This document shows, one piece after another, positions 36,597 through 44,957 of a DNA stretch of 64,000 nucleotides. The notes under the pieces were generated by a model. That model did not search any database, was not told the DNA's origin, and worked only from the letters and a program-made list of their open reading frames with translations. The number at the start of each line of letters is the position of its first letter. Within the stretch, counting starts at the first letter, position 1. Source of the DNA: Phenylobacterium sp. (GTDB lineage Bacteria > Pseudomonadota > Alphaproteobacteria > Caulobacterales > Caulobacteraceae). The stretch lies in NCBI RefSeq assembly GCF_030693405.1, contig NZ_JAUYAW010000044.1:119100-183099 (forward strand), read 5' to 3'. A program made the position numbers and the translations under genes.

Positions 36597-38187
36597 CTAG
36601 ACTCATACTTGAGGCTGGTGACTTGGACGGCTCCCGGGCGAAGATCACCGGCGCCAGTGTCCCCTGCAGGATAACGTCCACCGGACCGCCGCGCTCCTGC
36701 GTGCGCGGTCGGATTTCGATTCGTTCGACCAAGCCCCGAACGGAGTCGACCAGCTCGCGCATGACCAGGTCGTCCGCGGCGATCGCGGCGCTGGCCAGCA
36801 GCACCTGCAGCGCCTCGACCTTTTTCGCCAGCCCCTGGCCAGCGCTGGGATGGAGATCCAGGCGTGGCGCCGTGTCATCGTTCGAGATCTCTGCGAGCTT
36901 GGCGGTCAACTCCAGGCGCTCGGTCTCCAGCCCCTGCAGCTTGGCCTTCATGGCCTCGGCCGCGAGCCCTGAGGCGATGGCGTCAACAATCCTGTCGATC
37001 CCCCGGCGAACCTCAGCCAGGCGCTTTTCCAGAGGCTGGCGGCTGTTCTGATTCTCGACCACGCGCCGGGCGCGGGCGGCGGTCCAGGCCTCGACGTAAG
37101 CGCGGATCGCCGCCGGCGACAGGAGCCGGGTCCGCAGGCCGTCGAGGACGGTCGCCTCGACGTCGGCCCGACTGACCGTGCGGCGATTGGCGCAGGCGAC
37201 GTCGCCGCGCTCCCTGTGAGCCGCACAGATCAGACGGCCGCCGGTGTAAGCCGTGTACGACGCGCCACAGAGGCCGCATTTCAGGAGCCCTGTGAAGATC
37301 CCGGGCTTGCGCTTGTTGGCCAGCTGCAGGGGATGGTTCGCGCTCTCGCGGGTCTTGCGCTCGGCCGCCGCCTCCCATGCCGCCTGGTCGATGATCCGCA
37401 GGTGAGGGACCGGGGTCCGCTTCCACTGTTCGGGCGGGATGGGGCGCGGGGTGCGCTTGCCTGTGGCGCGATCCTTCCGGACGTCCATCCGGCCGTACAC
37501 CTTGACGCCCGCATAGATCTCGCTCTGCAGGATCCCGTTCCCCCGCTGGCGCGAGCCGTTGATCGTCGAGGCGTTCCAGAGCCCGCCCGTGGGGCTGGGC
37601 ACGCCGCGGCGGTTCAGCTGGTCGGCGATCTCGCGGCCGGTGGCGCCCTTGCCATAGAGGGCGAAGATCTCGCGGATGATCTCGGCCTGGTCCTCGACGA
37701 TCTCGACCACGCCCCCGGGGGCCGTCCGATAGCCGTACAGGCGCGAGCCGGTGGCGAGGCCCTTCTCCGCATTCGACGCCATGCCGCGTCGCGTCTTCTG
37801 CGCCAGATTCTTGAGGAACATCGACGCCTGCAGGCCCTTGAAGGCGACGTGCAGATCCTGGACGTGGTCCGTGGTGAGGGTGGCGATCATCACGCCGGCG
37901 TCCTCCAGGCGGCCGGCGATATGCGCGAGGTGTTCGAGGTTCCGCGCGAGGCGGTCCTCGTCCTCGACCAGGAGGATATCAAACTCCCGGGCCTCGGCCG
38001 CGGCGATCGCGTCCAGCAGGCCCGGCCGGTTGGCCATAGCCGCGCCGGAGATCGCCGCATCCTGGAACAGGGTGGTGACGGTCCAGCCCTTGGCGTGGGC
38101 GTGGCGCGTGCAGACCGTCAGCTGATCGGCGATCGAGCGTTCGTTCTGCCGTTCCGAGGAGTAGCGGGCATAAAGGGCGGCTCGCAC
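36553..38187 (-). CDS. Large serine recombinase (phage integrase)
   Basis: 544 residues. Resolvase-type catalytic domain (1-150) with Ser10 in LYARYSSERQ, IADQL, LVEDEDRLARN; recombinase domain (about 160-270); zinc ribbon (CGLCGASY ... CAAHRERGDVACANR; about 305-340); coiled-coil helices (about 355-430). Catalyses integration at attB in the tRNA. The GTG at 38187 has AGGAG nine bases upstream. The C-terminal residues are encoded inside tRNA-Met, so the protein end depends on the attachment site and would differ in the excised phage. Last gene of the leftward operon. Confidence 0.94.
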   Translation of the reverse strand: MRAALYARYSSERQNERSIADQLTVCTRHAHAKGWTVTTLFQDAAISGAAMANRPGLLDAIAAAEAREFDILLVEDEDRLARNLEHLAHIAGRLEDAGVMIATLTTDHVQDLHVAFKGLQASMFLKNLAQKTRRGMASNAEKGLATGSRLYGYRTAPGGVVEIVEDQAEIIREIFALYGKGATGREIADQLNRRGVPSPTGGLWNASTINGSRQRGNGILQSEIYAGVKVYGRMDVRKDRATGKRTPRPIPPEQWKRTPVPHLRIIDQAAWEAAAERKTRESANHPLQLANKRKPGIFTGLLKCGLCGASYTAYTGGRLICAAHRERGDVACANRRTVSRADVEATVLDGLRTRLLSPAAIRAYVEAWTAARARRVVENQNSRQPLEKRLAEVRRGIDRIVDAIASGLAAEAMKAKLQGLETERLELTAKLAEISNDDTAPRLDLHPSAGQGLAKKVEALQVLLASAAIAADDLVMRELVDSVRGLVERIEIRPRTQERGGPVDVILQGTLAPVIFAREPSKSPASSMSLVVAGGGLEPPTCGL

Positions 38188-38199
38188 GCGGGCGGGCTC

Positions 38200-38370
38200 C
38201 TAGTTCTGTGTTCGACCGGGTTTCGCTGTCTGCGACAACTGTCGGGCATAGTCCTCGGCTTCATCGGCCTCGGCAAGGGCGCGGATAAAACGCAGAAGTT
38301 CCGGGGGAAGGGTCTCCTCCCCGGGGCGATCGCGCTCGCCCGGAAACTGCAGCACCGCGCCCTTGTTCAC
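38200..38370 (-). CDS. Small phage protein, hypothetical
   Basis: 56 residues. GTG start overlaps the stop of the DUF2786 gene (GTGA at 38367-38370), and it ends 12 bp before the integrase start. The text reads MNKGAVLQFPGERDRPGE, then a helical acidic stretch PPELLRFIRALAEADEAEDY. The VLQFP-type start is common in small alphaproteobacterial phage proteins. Could be an excision or integrase helper by position; no family is recognised. Confidence 0.7.
   Translation of the reverse strand: MNKGAVLQFPGERDRPGEETLPPELLRFIRALAEADEAEDYARQLSQTAKPGRTQN
38225..38239. promoter_or_regulatory. Operator-like dyad upstream of the integrase
   Basis: GCTGTCTGCGACAAC matches GYTGTC-N3-GACARC, also seen at 44887-44901 and 46182-46196. 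It lies 38-52 bases before the integrase start, within the small gene. It may mark repression of an internal integrase promoter. Confidence 0.4.
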
Positions 38371-39077
38371 GGCCGACGACCGTTGAGCTGGCCATGCGCA
38401 GGCCCTGCGCGCAGGCCGGGTTTCAGGCCGACGCGATCGGCGGCGAGGCGGCCGGCCTGGTACTCCGGATCCAGGTTGCGCGAGCTGCGCCCGGTGGATG
38501 ACTCCAGCTCGATCCCGGCCACATGCAGGGCTTTGTCGATCAGCTCGCCCCTGAGAACGACCAGGCCCGTCCCGGCCGGCGCTGGCGGCGGCTTGAGGGC
38601 GCGGATCCGTTCGGCCAGACGTTCGGCCATGCCGTCGAGGAAGGCGCGGATCCGCATGGCCTGAACCGTCCGGCGCAGCAGCGCGACGTCACGCTGCAGG
38701 CGGGTCAGCTGACCGCGCATGGCGTGCTGACAGATCTCCAGCAGGTATGTCGCGATCTCGACTTCGTGCGTGAAGCCGAAAAACGTCACCTGGACCGGCC
38801 GGACGCCGGCCCCTGTAGTCCAGTAGCGGACGCCGACCAGGTCGGCGATGGCCGCGGCGACCTTCCAAACCTGAGGGCCAAGGTCGTCAACGTCCTGACC
38901 CATGGTCTGGGCGAAGGGCGTCGAGCGCAGCTCCAGGTCGTCGAGCGTCAGCTCGTACTGCGCCAGCAGCTTGGCGGCCAGCTCGGCTGCGGCCACGGCC
39001 TCGGCCTCCGTGCAACCGTTGGCGACCGTCTTCGCCAGCAGGGCGCGGATCCGCGCGGCGATCTTCTGGCGCTCCAT
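38367..39077 (-). CDS. DUF2786-domain phage protein
   Basis: 236 residues. The N-terminus (IAARIRALLAKTVANGCTEAEAVAAAELAAKLLAQYEL; about 5-45) is the DUF2786 motif, known from phage and bacterial proteins of unknown role. The central part is helical and hydrophobic (TTGAGVRPVQVTFFGFTHEVEIATYLLE), followed by a basic region. Start ATG 39077 overlaps the previous stop (TGATG). Confidence 0.8.
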   Translation of the reverse strand: MERQKIAARIRALLAKTVANGCTEAEAVAAAELAAKLLAQYELTLDDLELRSTPFAQTMGQDVDDLGPQVWKVAAAIADLVGVRYWTTGAGVRPVQVTFFGFTHEVEIATYLLEICQHAMRGQLTRLQRDVALLRRTVQAMRIRAFLDGMAERLAERIRALKPPPAPAGTGLVVLRGELIDKALHVAGIELESSTGRSSRNLDPEYQAGRLAADRVGLKPGLRAGPAHGQLNGRRP

Positions 39078-39559
39078 CACGGGCGCGCCCTGCGATGATC
39101 GGCCGTGATTTGGTCTGCAGCCCGGAGATAGTCGCGCGGCGAGCGAAACGTCCGCGTGGGAACCAAGTCCTTCCGCCCCGCGTCCCATTCGGCGAAATGC
39201 CACCAAACGAGTTCAGTCAGCGCCTCCCAGGCCGTCTCCTCAGACCATTCGGGCGTCTCGCCCCCGTCCGGCCCCCCGACCATGATGGTGCCCTTGCGGG
39301 CTTCATTCGGGGGGCGGAGAACGATGTATCCACCCGCCCGTGTTTGGCGTTTGAGCGGAGCCCCCCTGGCCGTGCTGTAGTCGTTCCGCGGCTCATGGCC
39401 AGGATGACACCGGAACCGGTCCCAGTGCTTTCGGGCGCCGATCAGCGTGCCCACGCTGCTTCCGCCCAGCTCAGCGGGGTACTGTTCGCGACGATCACCT
39501 AGGAGCGGGAGCAGGGGCGCGGCGCGCTTGGAGAGCTTCTTCAATGTGCGCAGGTTCAC
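39077..39559 (-). CDS. Phage protein, hypothetical
   Basis: 160 residues. GTG start at 39559 overlaps the previous gene by 4 bp (GTGA). Basic N-terminus (MNLRTLKKLSKRAAPLL), then a segment with WSEETAWEALTELVWWHFAEWDAG, helical and tryptophan-rich. No family recognised. Longer readings upstream are out of phase with the HTH gene and rejected. Confidence 0.65.
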   Translation of the reverse strand: MNLRTLKKLSKRAAPLLPLLGDRREQYPAELGGSSVGTLIGARKHWDRFRCHPGHEPRNDYSTARGAPLKRQTRAGGYIVLRPPNEARKGTIMVGGPDGGETPEWSEETAWEALTELVWWHFAEWDAGRKDLVPTRTFRSPRDYLRAADQITADHRRARP

Positions 39560-39876
39560 GGGGCCGCCCTTCCTTCGACGATGGCGTAGCAGCGATGCGG
39601 GATCGCGAACCCCGCCCGCCGGAGGTCCGAGACGCGGGCGCCCATGGCGCGCCAGCTGCGGTCCAGTTCCCGGCCGATCTCCGGGAAGGTGCAGCCGGCC
39701 GAGTAGAGGCTGAGGATCTCGCGCGTGCGGGGCGTGAGCCGCCCGGCCGGGCCGAGGATCTCGGCCACGTCGCGCGGATCCCGGCCGGCGATCTCTGCGA
39801 TCTCCTCGACGCTGTCGCCGGAAAGCGCGCACTCCAGCGCCCAGGAGCGTTCTTCGTCACACCAGGGCCGCGTCAT
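39556..39876 (-). CDS. Phage helix-turn-helix protein, hypothetical
   Basis: 106 residues with two HTH-like motifs: EERSWALECALSGDSVEEIAE (about 8-28) and TPRTREILSLYSAGCTFPEIG (about 48-68), the second followed by a basic helix (SWRAMGARVSDLRRAGF). It resembles small sigma-4-like or terminase-like DNA-binding modules. ATGA overlap with the upstream gene. Confidence 0.7.
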   Translation of the reverse strand: MTRPWCDEERSWALECALSGDSVEEIAEIAGRDPRDVAEILGPAGRLTPRTREILSLYSAGCTFPEIGRELDRSWRAMGARVSDLRRAGFAIPHRCYAIVEGRAAP

Positions 39877-40112
39877 GGCCGGGCCTCATGGCTCGCCCGT
39901 GCCCGGCGCGTCGCCCAGCCCTTGCGGGCCTGCTGACTGTTGCAGCCTCCGCCCCGGAAGGGCGGGGCCTGGAACCGCACACCGCAGTCCCTGGCGCGGC
40001 CGGTGACAGTGTTCTTCGTCACGCCCAGGAGGGCTGCGGCTTGTCGCTGAGACAGGCCGAGGTCGGCCAGCGCCTGCAGGCGTTCGCGTTCGGCGTTTCG
40101 GTCCAGGGTCAT
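39873..40112 (-). CDS. Small phage HTH protein
   Basis: 79 residues with a clear helix-turn-helix, LGLSQRQAAALLGVTKNTVTGRARDCGVRF, and a basic C-terminus, reminiscent of GcrA-like or MarR-type minimal modules. ATG at 40112 overlaps the upstream stop (ATGA). Possibly a transcription modulator of the operon; unproven. Confidence 0.7.
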   Translation of the reverse strand: MTLDRNAERERLQALADLGLSQRQAAALLGVTKNTVTGRARDCGVRFQAPPFRGGGCNSQQARKGWATRRARASHEARP

Positions 40113-40612
40113 GACCGTCCCCCGTCGATCACGGTCGGCCGGAAGCCGCCCCCGTCCGGCCGCTCGACCCCGGCGGCGTGCAGGAAGCCCCGTCGCCATT
40201 CGACGTACTCCGCTGCTGGCGCCCCCTGGAGGATCTCGAAGGCGTAGTGGCCGAGCGCCCGCAGGACGGTCGGGCCGTCGAGCTGAGGCGCACCCGCGCC
40301 GTCGCGGGGCGAGCAGGTGACGGCGGCCGCGTGCAGCGCCTCCAGGAGGAGCGGGAGGGGGTTGTCCGTCGTTCGGCCATCGGCGTCGCGCAGCACGTCG
40401 GCGGCCACAGTGGCGAGGATCGCGCCGACCTTGCCCCGGCCGGCCCCTGGATCTCGCTGTTCCCAGACGATCCGAACCAGGGCGCAGTAAGCGCCGATCG
40501 TCCAGCTCCCGGCGTGCTGGCCGGGGGGGAGCTGGGCCAAACCCTGCAGCAGGGATTGCCGAAGATGCTCGAACCCGCCCGCGTACTCGCTCTCATGAAA
40601 ACGGGAGACCAT
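40109..40612 (-). CDS. Phage protein, hypothetical
   Basis: 167 residues, mainly helical (GGFEHLRQSLLQGLAQLPP, GAYCALVRIVWEQRD), ending in a loop-rich segment. ATG overlaps the ParB-MucR stop by one base (TGATG), so the two are translationally coupled and may act together. No family recognised. Confidence 0.65.
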   Translation of the reverse strand: MVSRFHESEYAGGFEHLRQSLLQGLAQLPPGQHAGSWTIGAYCALVRIVWEQRDPGAGRGKVGAILATVAADVLRDADGRTTDNPLPLLLEALHAAAVTCSPRDGAGAPQLDGPTVLRALGHYAFEILQGAPAAEYVEWRRGFLHAAGVERPDGGGFRPTVIDGGRS

Positions 40613-43600
40613 CAGCTGCGCTCCTCGACGGGTTCGCCGTGGTCCGGCCCGGTCTCGGCGCCGTCTTCGTGGGCCAGCTGTGCGCGACGCTCCTCGATCA
40701 TCCGGGCGTAGTTCGGCGCCACCATCGGGTAGTCGGCGGGGAGACCCCACTTGGCCCGGTACTCCTCAGGGGAGAGGTTGTATTTCACGCGCAGGTGGCG
40801 GGTCATGGACTTGAACCGCCGCCCATCCTCCAGGCAGGCGATGGAATCCGGGCGAACGGACTGCTCGATCGGCACGGCCGGGGAGGGCGAACCGGACTCC
40901 TCGACCGCATCGGGGGCCGGGAGAGCGGCGGCGACCACAAAGCCCTGAATGGCATGAAGGGTGATCGTCCGGGGCTTCCCGACGTCGCGGCCGGTTTTCA
41001 GGCTTACCTGCTGCGCGTGGAACTGCGTCGTCTCCACCGGATAGGCCCCGCTCGCGCGCTCCGATGCGGCCAGGAGCCGATATCCGGACGCCGCCCCGCC
41101 GATGCTGACCACGTCGCCGACATGGAACGCCAGGAGCGGGGTTTCAGGCTCCTCGGCCGGGGGCGCTGCCTTGGCCGCCCAGGCCGCCGCGTTGAGCGCC
41201 TTGGCGAAGGGCTCGTAAGCCGCGCCAACTTCCATGAATAGCGGCGTCGCCGGCGGGATGATGCGCGCCAGAGTGTCGAGCAGGGCGCGGCCGGTGCGAT
41301 GCAGCTCGGCCTGCAGTTCGTCGGCCGACTGCAGAGGCGGCGCGACGTGGCCGGCTGCGAGGTTCAGCGCGAACGCGGTCAGCTCGGCCCGGACCAGGGC
41401 GAGATCCTCGGTCTCGTCGCGCCACGGATCGACGCACGCGGCGGCCTTGCCGTTTTCGCCGCGGATCTCGGCCGTGGGTTCGTGAGCCGTGAAGGGGCCT
41501 TCAAGGCCGGCGAGCGCCAGGAGTTGGGCGAAGTCGCTTGCGCCGGCGGCGATCCCCTCGCGGACCTGTTCGAGCAGCTGCGAGGGCTCCTCGGAGTCAG
41601 CCTCGATCGGGAGATCAGTGTCGGTCTCCCCTGCGGGGGCCGCATCGACCGGCGTCGGGTTGAGCCAATCGGACTCGTAACGCCCCTCTCGCTCGATCCG
41701 CATCTGCAGGGCGAGGGGATCGTAAGAGCTGGCGAGCGCTTTCAGGACGTCCAGGGCCGCCGGGGTCAGCTCGACGGTCCAGGTCTCCCCTGGCTTGGCG
41801 GCGAACTGCAGGAGCGGCTTGGGCTCGCGCTTCCAAAGTCCAACCGCGACGCCGTCCAGCCAGTAGGGGCCGACGGGCGCAGGATTGCCCCCAGCCCGGG
41901 CCTGGGCGTGGGCGACTTCGCGCAGGATGCGGATTTCGACGGCCGCGAGAGTGTCCGGCGGCGTCGTACCAGCCGGCTCGGCCGGCGACCCGGCGCGCGG
42001 GCTCTGTCCGGTCGGCTGCGAGAGGTTGAGCCAGTCGTACAGATACTGGCCTTCGGCAAAGTCATCGGGATCGAGGGCGCCGGCGGCCATGCGGGCGCGG
42101 TGGAGAGCCCCCTGGCGGTTGCGATAGAGGCCGAGCCGCGTCAGCGCCCCATGCACGCCGCCTCCGCTGCTGGCTGCCCCGGCGCTGAAATGCAGCTTCG
42201 TGAAGAACCGTCCGTCATCCGCGCGGGCGAACTCAAGCATGCCGCCATGCAGCTGGCCGCGCTCCCCTGAGTCTGGGATGCGGCTGATCTCTGTCCATCC
42301 CTCGCCGGGCCGGAAGTCTTCCGCTGGATGGCGAAGGATTCTGTCGGCGATTTCCAGGGCCATGAGCTGCTCTGCAGCTGGCCACCAGTCGACGGACTTC
42401 ACATCTCCAAATGGGGCGTCCGCCCCGGCCCCCTGATAAGGCTGGCGGTACTTTTCGAGATAGGTGACGACCTGGGGTTCGGGCTTCGCCTCGACCTTCT
42501 CTGTCGGCGGGGCAAGCGTCAGAAAGGGCGTCGCCCAGCGGCCGAGGTTGCCCATCTGGCGGGCCTGGTCGGCGGAGAGACCGGCCTCGCGGCGCAGGTG
42601 GAAAAGGGCGCGGGGGTTGTCGGCTGGGTGCAGGTTCTCCTGGCGCAGGCGGATATGGCCGAGCGGCTGCAGTCGGGCGCCGGCGACCTTGGGCGTGGCG
42701 TCGCCATTGATCAGCAGTTGGGCGAGCTTGGCGTTCTCCAGGCGGATCGCACTCTGCGAGGCCATGGCCTTGGTCCAGTCGATCTCGACGACCGGAACCG
42801 GAGAGTCGGGGAAGTTCTGCGAGGGGTTCAGCGCGGCTGCGGCGGCGATCTCGCCCAGGGCGAGGAGGTCGCGGGGTTCGAGCTTGGGCTTCCGCGCCGC
42901 GTCCAGATCCTCAGGCGAGGCGGCGGCCAGAGCCCCGCCGGGCGCGATCTCCTCCAGGTCCCGCTGTTCGGCGGTCTTGTCGTTGATCTGGCGAAGGTGC
43001 TGCAGGATTTCGCGCGCCCGGGGGATGGTCAGAAACTGCGGATCGTCTTTCGGAAGCCGCATGCGCGCCTGCAGATCAGGCGTCAGGTTCATCAGGTCGA
43101 GGCGCTGCTCGACGAAGCGGCGCGTCTTGCTGACCGCCTGGGCGATCTGGCCGACGCCCCAGCCGTGAGCCTCTTTGAGTTGCTTGAATGCAAGGCCTTC
43201 CTCCAGGGGGTGAAGGCCCTTGCGCTGCAAATTCTCGACGACCTGGTCGGCCAGGATCTCGGCTTCGTCGGATTGCGAGCTGACGTGATAGGGGATCTCG
43301 CGATCGGCTGGCCAGCGGGCGTCTTCCTGAGAGATCAGCAGGCCGATGGCGCGCCAGCGGCGCTCGCCGGCGACCAGCGTCGCGGCGTCCGGTCCGGAGA
43401 GGCGAACCAGGATCGGCTGCTGCAGGCCTCGATCGGCGATGCTCTCGGCCAGTTCGGCGAGGTCTTCCGCGTCGAACTGCTTGCGCGGTTGCTTCGGATC
43501 CGGCGCGATCTGGGCGTGCGTCAGTGGGGGAAGGCCGGCCCGGAGGCGACCCTCGACAAGATGCATGCCGGCCAAGGCTTGGCGGCCGCCGTCAGTCAGT

Positions 43601-43797
43601 TGGACCGGGGGCTTGTCGGGAGCCTTTTCCAGGGCGATCCAGCCCTCGGCCTCCAGCCCTTTGAGCGTCTTCCGGAAGTTCGACGGGTCGCGATCCCAAA
43701 GGCGGGCGAATTCCTCGACGGACTTCGGCGCGCCGTGAGTTTCCAGGTGTTCGAGCAGGGCGCGGTTGTCCACCGCAAGACGGGTCAGGGCCTTCAT
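40612..43797 (-). CDS. ParB-like protein with C-terminal MucR/Ros domain
   Basis: 1061 residues. Winged-helix start (about 10-75, SVEEFARLWDRDPSNFRKTLK), then a ParB/Srx-type nucleotide-binding domain: DPKQPRKQFD (100-109), LVAGERRWRA (141-150), VVENLQRKGLHPLEEG (about 188-203), and the KorB-like helix-turn-helix (WGVGQIAQAVSKTRRFVEQR; about 213-232). A long middle (about 270-975) has no recognised domain. The end (about 982-1040) is a MucR/Ros domain: SIACLEDGRRFKSMTRHL, PEEYRAKWGLPADYPMVAPNY. The second zinc histidine of MucR is replaced (VKY). Combining ParB and MucR modules in one phage protein is unusual. Role in DNA segregation or as regulator is inferred. Confidence 0.82.
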   Translation of the reverse strand: MKALTRLAVDNRALLEHLETHGAPKSVEEFARLWDRDPSNFRKTLKGLEAEGWIALEKAPDKPPVQLTDGGRQALAGMHLVEGRLRAGLPPLTHAQIAPDPKQPRKQFDAEDLAELAESIADRGLQQPILVRLSGPDAATLVAGERRWRAIGLLISQEDARWPADREIPYHVSSQSDEAEILADQVVENLQRKGLHPLEEGLAFKQLKEAHGWGVGQIAQAVSKTRRFVEQRLDLMNLTPDLQARMRLPKDDPQFLTIPRAREILQHLRQINDKTAEQRDLEEIAPGGALAAASPEDLDAARKPKLEPRDLLALGEIAAAAALNPSQNFPDSPVPVVEIDWTKAMASQSAIRLENAKLAQLLINGDATPKVAGARLQPLGHIRLRQENLHPADNPRALFHLRREAGLSADQARQMGNLGRWATPFLTLAPPTEKVEAKPEPQVVTYLEKYRQPYQGAGADAPFGDVKSVDWWPAAEQLMALEIADRILRHPAEDFRPGEGWTEISRIPDSGERGQLHGGMLEFARADDGRFFTKLHFSAGAASSGGGVHGALTRLGLYRNRQGALHRARMAAGALDPDDFAEGQYLYDWLNLSQPTGQSPRAGSPAEPAGTTPPDTLAAVEIRILREVAHAQARAGGNPAPVGPYWLDGVAVGLWKREPKPLLQFAAKPGETWTVELTPAALDVLKALASSYDPLALQMRIEREGRYESDWLNPTPVDAAPAGETDTDLPIEADSEEPSQLLEQVREGIAAGASDFAQLLALAGLEGPFTAHEPTAEIRGENGKAAACVDPWRDETEDLALVRAELTAFALNLAAGHVAPPLQSADELQAELHRTGRALLDTLARIIPPATPLFMEVGAAYEPFAKALNAAAWAAKAAPPAEEPETPLLAFHVGDVVSIGGAASGYRLLAASERASGAYPVETTQFHAQQVSLKTGRDVGKPRTITLHAIQGFVVAAALPAPDAVEESGSPSPAVPIEQSVRPDSIACLEDGRRFKSMTRHLRVKYNLSPEEYRAKWGLPADYPMVAPNYARMIEERRAQLAHEDGAETGPDHGEPVEERS

Positions 43798-43808
43798 GGC
43801 GGATATCC

Positions 43809-44180
43809 TCAGGCGGCCGCGGCTGACTGGCTCAGCCAGTCCAGCGCTTCGGCGATCTCGTGCTGCGCGAGGCCTTCAACGAAGGCGACGGGTTGGATGG
43901 TGTTCGGCCCGTACTCAGGGGGCGCGTCGGCCGGGATCCGGACCAGGATCGCCACGTCGCCCAGCTGCAGGGCGCGGGCCTGGATCGCGTCGGCCGCGAC
44001 GCCAAGCCGGCGGACTAGCTCCCCAATCGCCTGATCCGGGGTTGGTCCGAACAAGGTCAGAAACCCGCCCTTGGCGGCGAGCCGAGCGAACTCCGTAAAG
44101 CGGATCTGGATCACCCGTCCGCTCCGGAATGCGTTGTTGATGCGAACCCGGTTCGCATCAGACAGCACGGGGGCGCTCAT
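43809..44180 (-). CDS. Phage protein, hypothetical
   Basis: 123 residues; a small mixed alpha/beta domain (RINNAFRSGRVIQIRF, DQAIGELVRRLGVAADAI). ATG overlaps the upstream gene by 4 bp (ATGA) and it ends 11 bp before parB. The perfect palindrome at 44138-44160 lies in its codons 8-14. No family recognised. Confidence 0.65.
   Translation of the reverse strand: MSAPVLSDANRVRINNAFRSGRVIQIRFTEFARLAAKGGFLTLFGPTPDQAIGELVRRLGVAADAIQARALQLGDVAILVRIPADAPPEYGPNTIQPVAFVEGLAQHEIAEALDWLSQSAAAA
44138..44160. repeat. Palindrome copy 1 (TGCGAACCCGGTTCGCA core)
   Basis: 17-bp core at 44141-44157 with arms of 8 around a central C. Here flanking bases extend the perfect symmetry to 11-1-11. The same core occurs at 52622-52638 and 59532-59548, and with one mismatch at 55199-55215. 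Confidence 0.85.
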
Positions 44181-44458
44181 GCCCGCCCCCAGCGCCGACG
44201 TACCGCGGCGGCCGCGACCAACCGGCGCAGCGTCGAGCGCCACGCCGGAGGTCCCCAGGTCACAAGGGGGGGAGGAGAGAGCGAGAGCCGCTCGTAGGCG
44301 GCCCTGGCGGCGGCCCAGCGCGGATCGTTGGGGGAGACGATGAACACGCCGCGCCGGGGATCCCAGGCCACCATGGGGACGGGGCGGGGTAGGACCGGAG
44401 CGCGCTCAGCCACGGCGGGCGGGGTCAGCCTTCTGAGGGGAATGATCTGCGCAGTCAT
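44177..44458 (-). CDS. Phage protein, hypothetical
   Basis: 93 residues, proline- and arginine-rich (RRLTPPAVAERAPVLPRP, then LSPPPLVTWGPPAWRST). ATG at 44458 lies 2 bp from the XRE stop; the end overlaps the next gene. Composition gives no family. Confidence 0.55.
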   Translation of the reverse strand: MTAQIIPLRRLTPPAVAERAPVLPRPVPMVAWDPRRGVFIVSPNDPRWAAARAAYERLSLSPPPLVTWGPPAWRSTLRRLVAAAAVRRRWGRA

Positions 44459-44460
44459 GA

Positions 44461-44856
44461 TCAGGCCGCCTGAGGGGCTTGGGCGAGCGAGCGCGCCAGA
44501 TCGGCGAGGGCGCGGCGGACGCCGGGTTGAAGCCGCGTCGCCGCCTGGGCGATGGCCTGCCCCTCCGCCGACCGGAAGAACTCCGCCATAACCCTGGCGC
44601 CCTTGGGGTCGGGCTCCGCTTCCTCGACGCCCTCGAAGAACCAGGCGCAGGGGACGTGCAGCGCCCGGGCGATCTCGACCAGGCGCGAGAATGAGATCCG
44701 GTTCGTGCCGGCCTCATACTTCTGGATCTGTTGGAAACTGACGCCGCAGGCCTTCGCCAGGGCCTCCTGGCTCAAGCGGATTTCCTTCCGGCGGGTTCGG
44801 ATCAGGACGCCGACTCTGACGTCAAGCGGGTGGGGGGCGTTTTCGACGACGGCCAT
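44461..44856 (-). CDS. Phage XRE regulator, homologue of host PhrR/PraR
   Basis: 131 residues. Helix-turn-helix (about 14-70): LSQEALAKACGVSFQQIQKYEAGTNRISFSRLVEIARAL, nearly identical in this part to the host regulator at 5839-6273, while the C-terminal half differs. ATG at 44856 with AGAGGAG five bases upstream is preferred over a longer start at 44943. First gene of the leftward integrase operon. Could compete for host operators or control the operon itself. Confidence 0.88.
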   Translation of the reverse strand: MAVVENAPHPLDVRVGVLIRTRRKEIRLSQEALAKACGVSFQQIQKYEAGTNRISFSRLVEIARALHVPCAWFFEGVEEAEPDPKGARVMAEFFRSAEGQAIAQAATRLQPGVRRALADLARSLAQAPQAA

Positions 44857-44886
44857 GGCGGCTCCTCTCGCTGTCGCGTCCTCCGT

Positions 44887-44957
44887 GCTGTCGTTGACAA
44901 CCGGGAACGGTTGCAAGGGACAAGCTTCCGTTGTCGTTGTCAATTGTCACGACAGCA
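44887..44957. promoter_or_regulatory. Operator cluster at the leftward promoter
   Basis: Holds GCTGTCGTTGACAAC (44887-44901), the palindrome CAACCGGGAACGGTTG (44898-44913) and, inverted, TTGTCACGACAGCA (44944-44957), plus further TTGTC half sites between. Lies between the XRE gene (leftward) and the secreted-protein gene (rightward). Confidence 0.6.
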
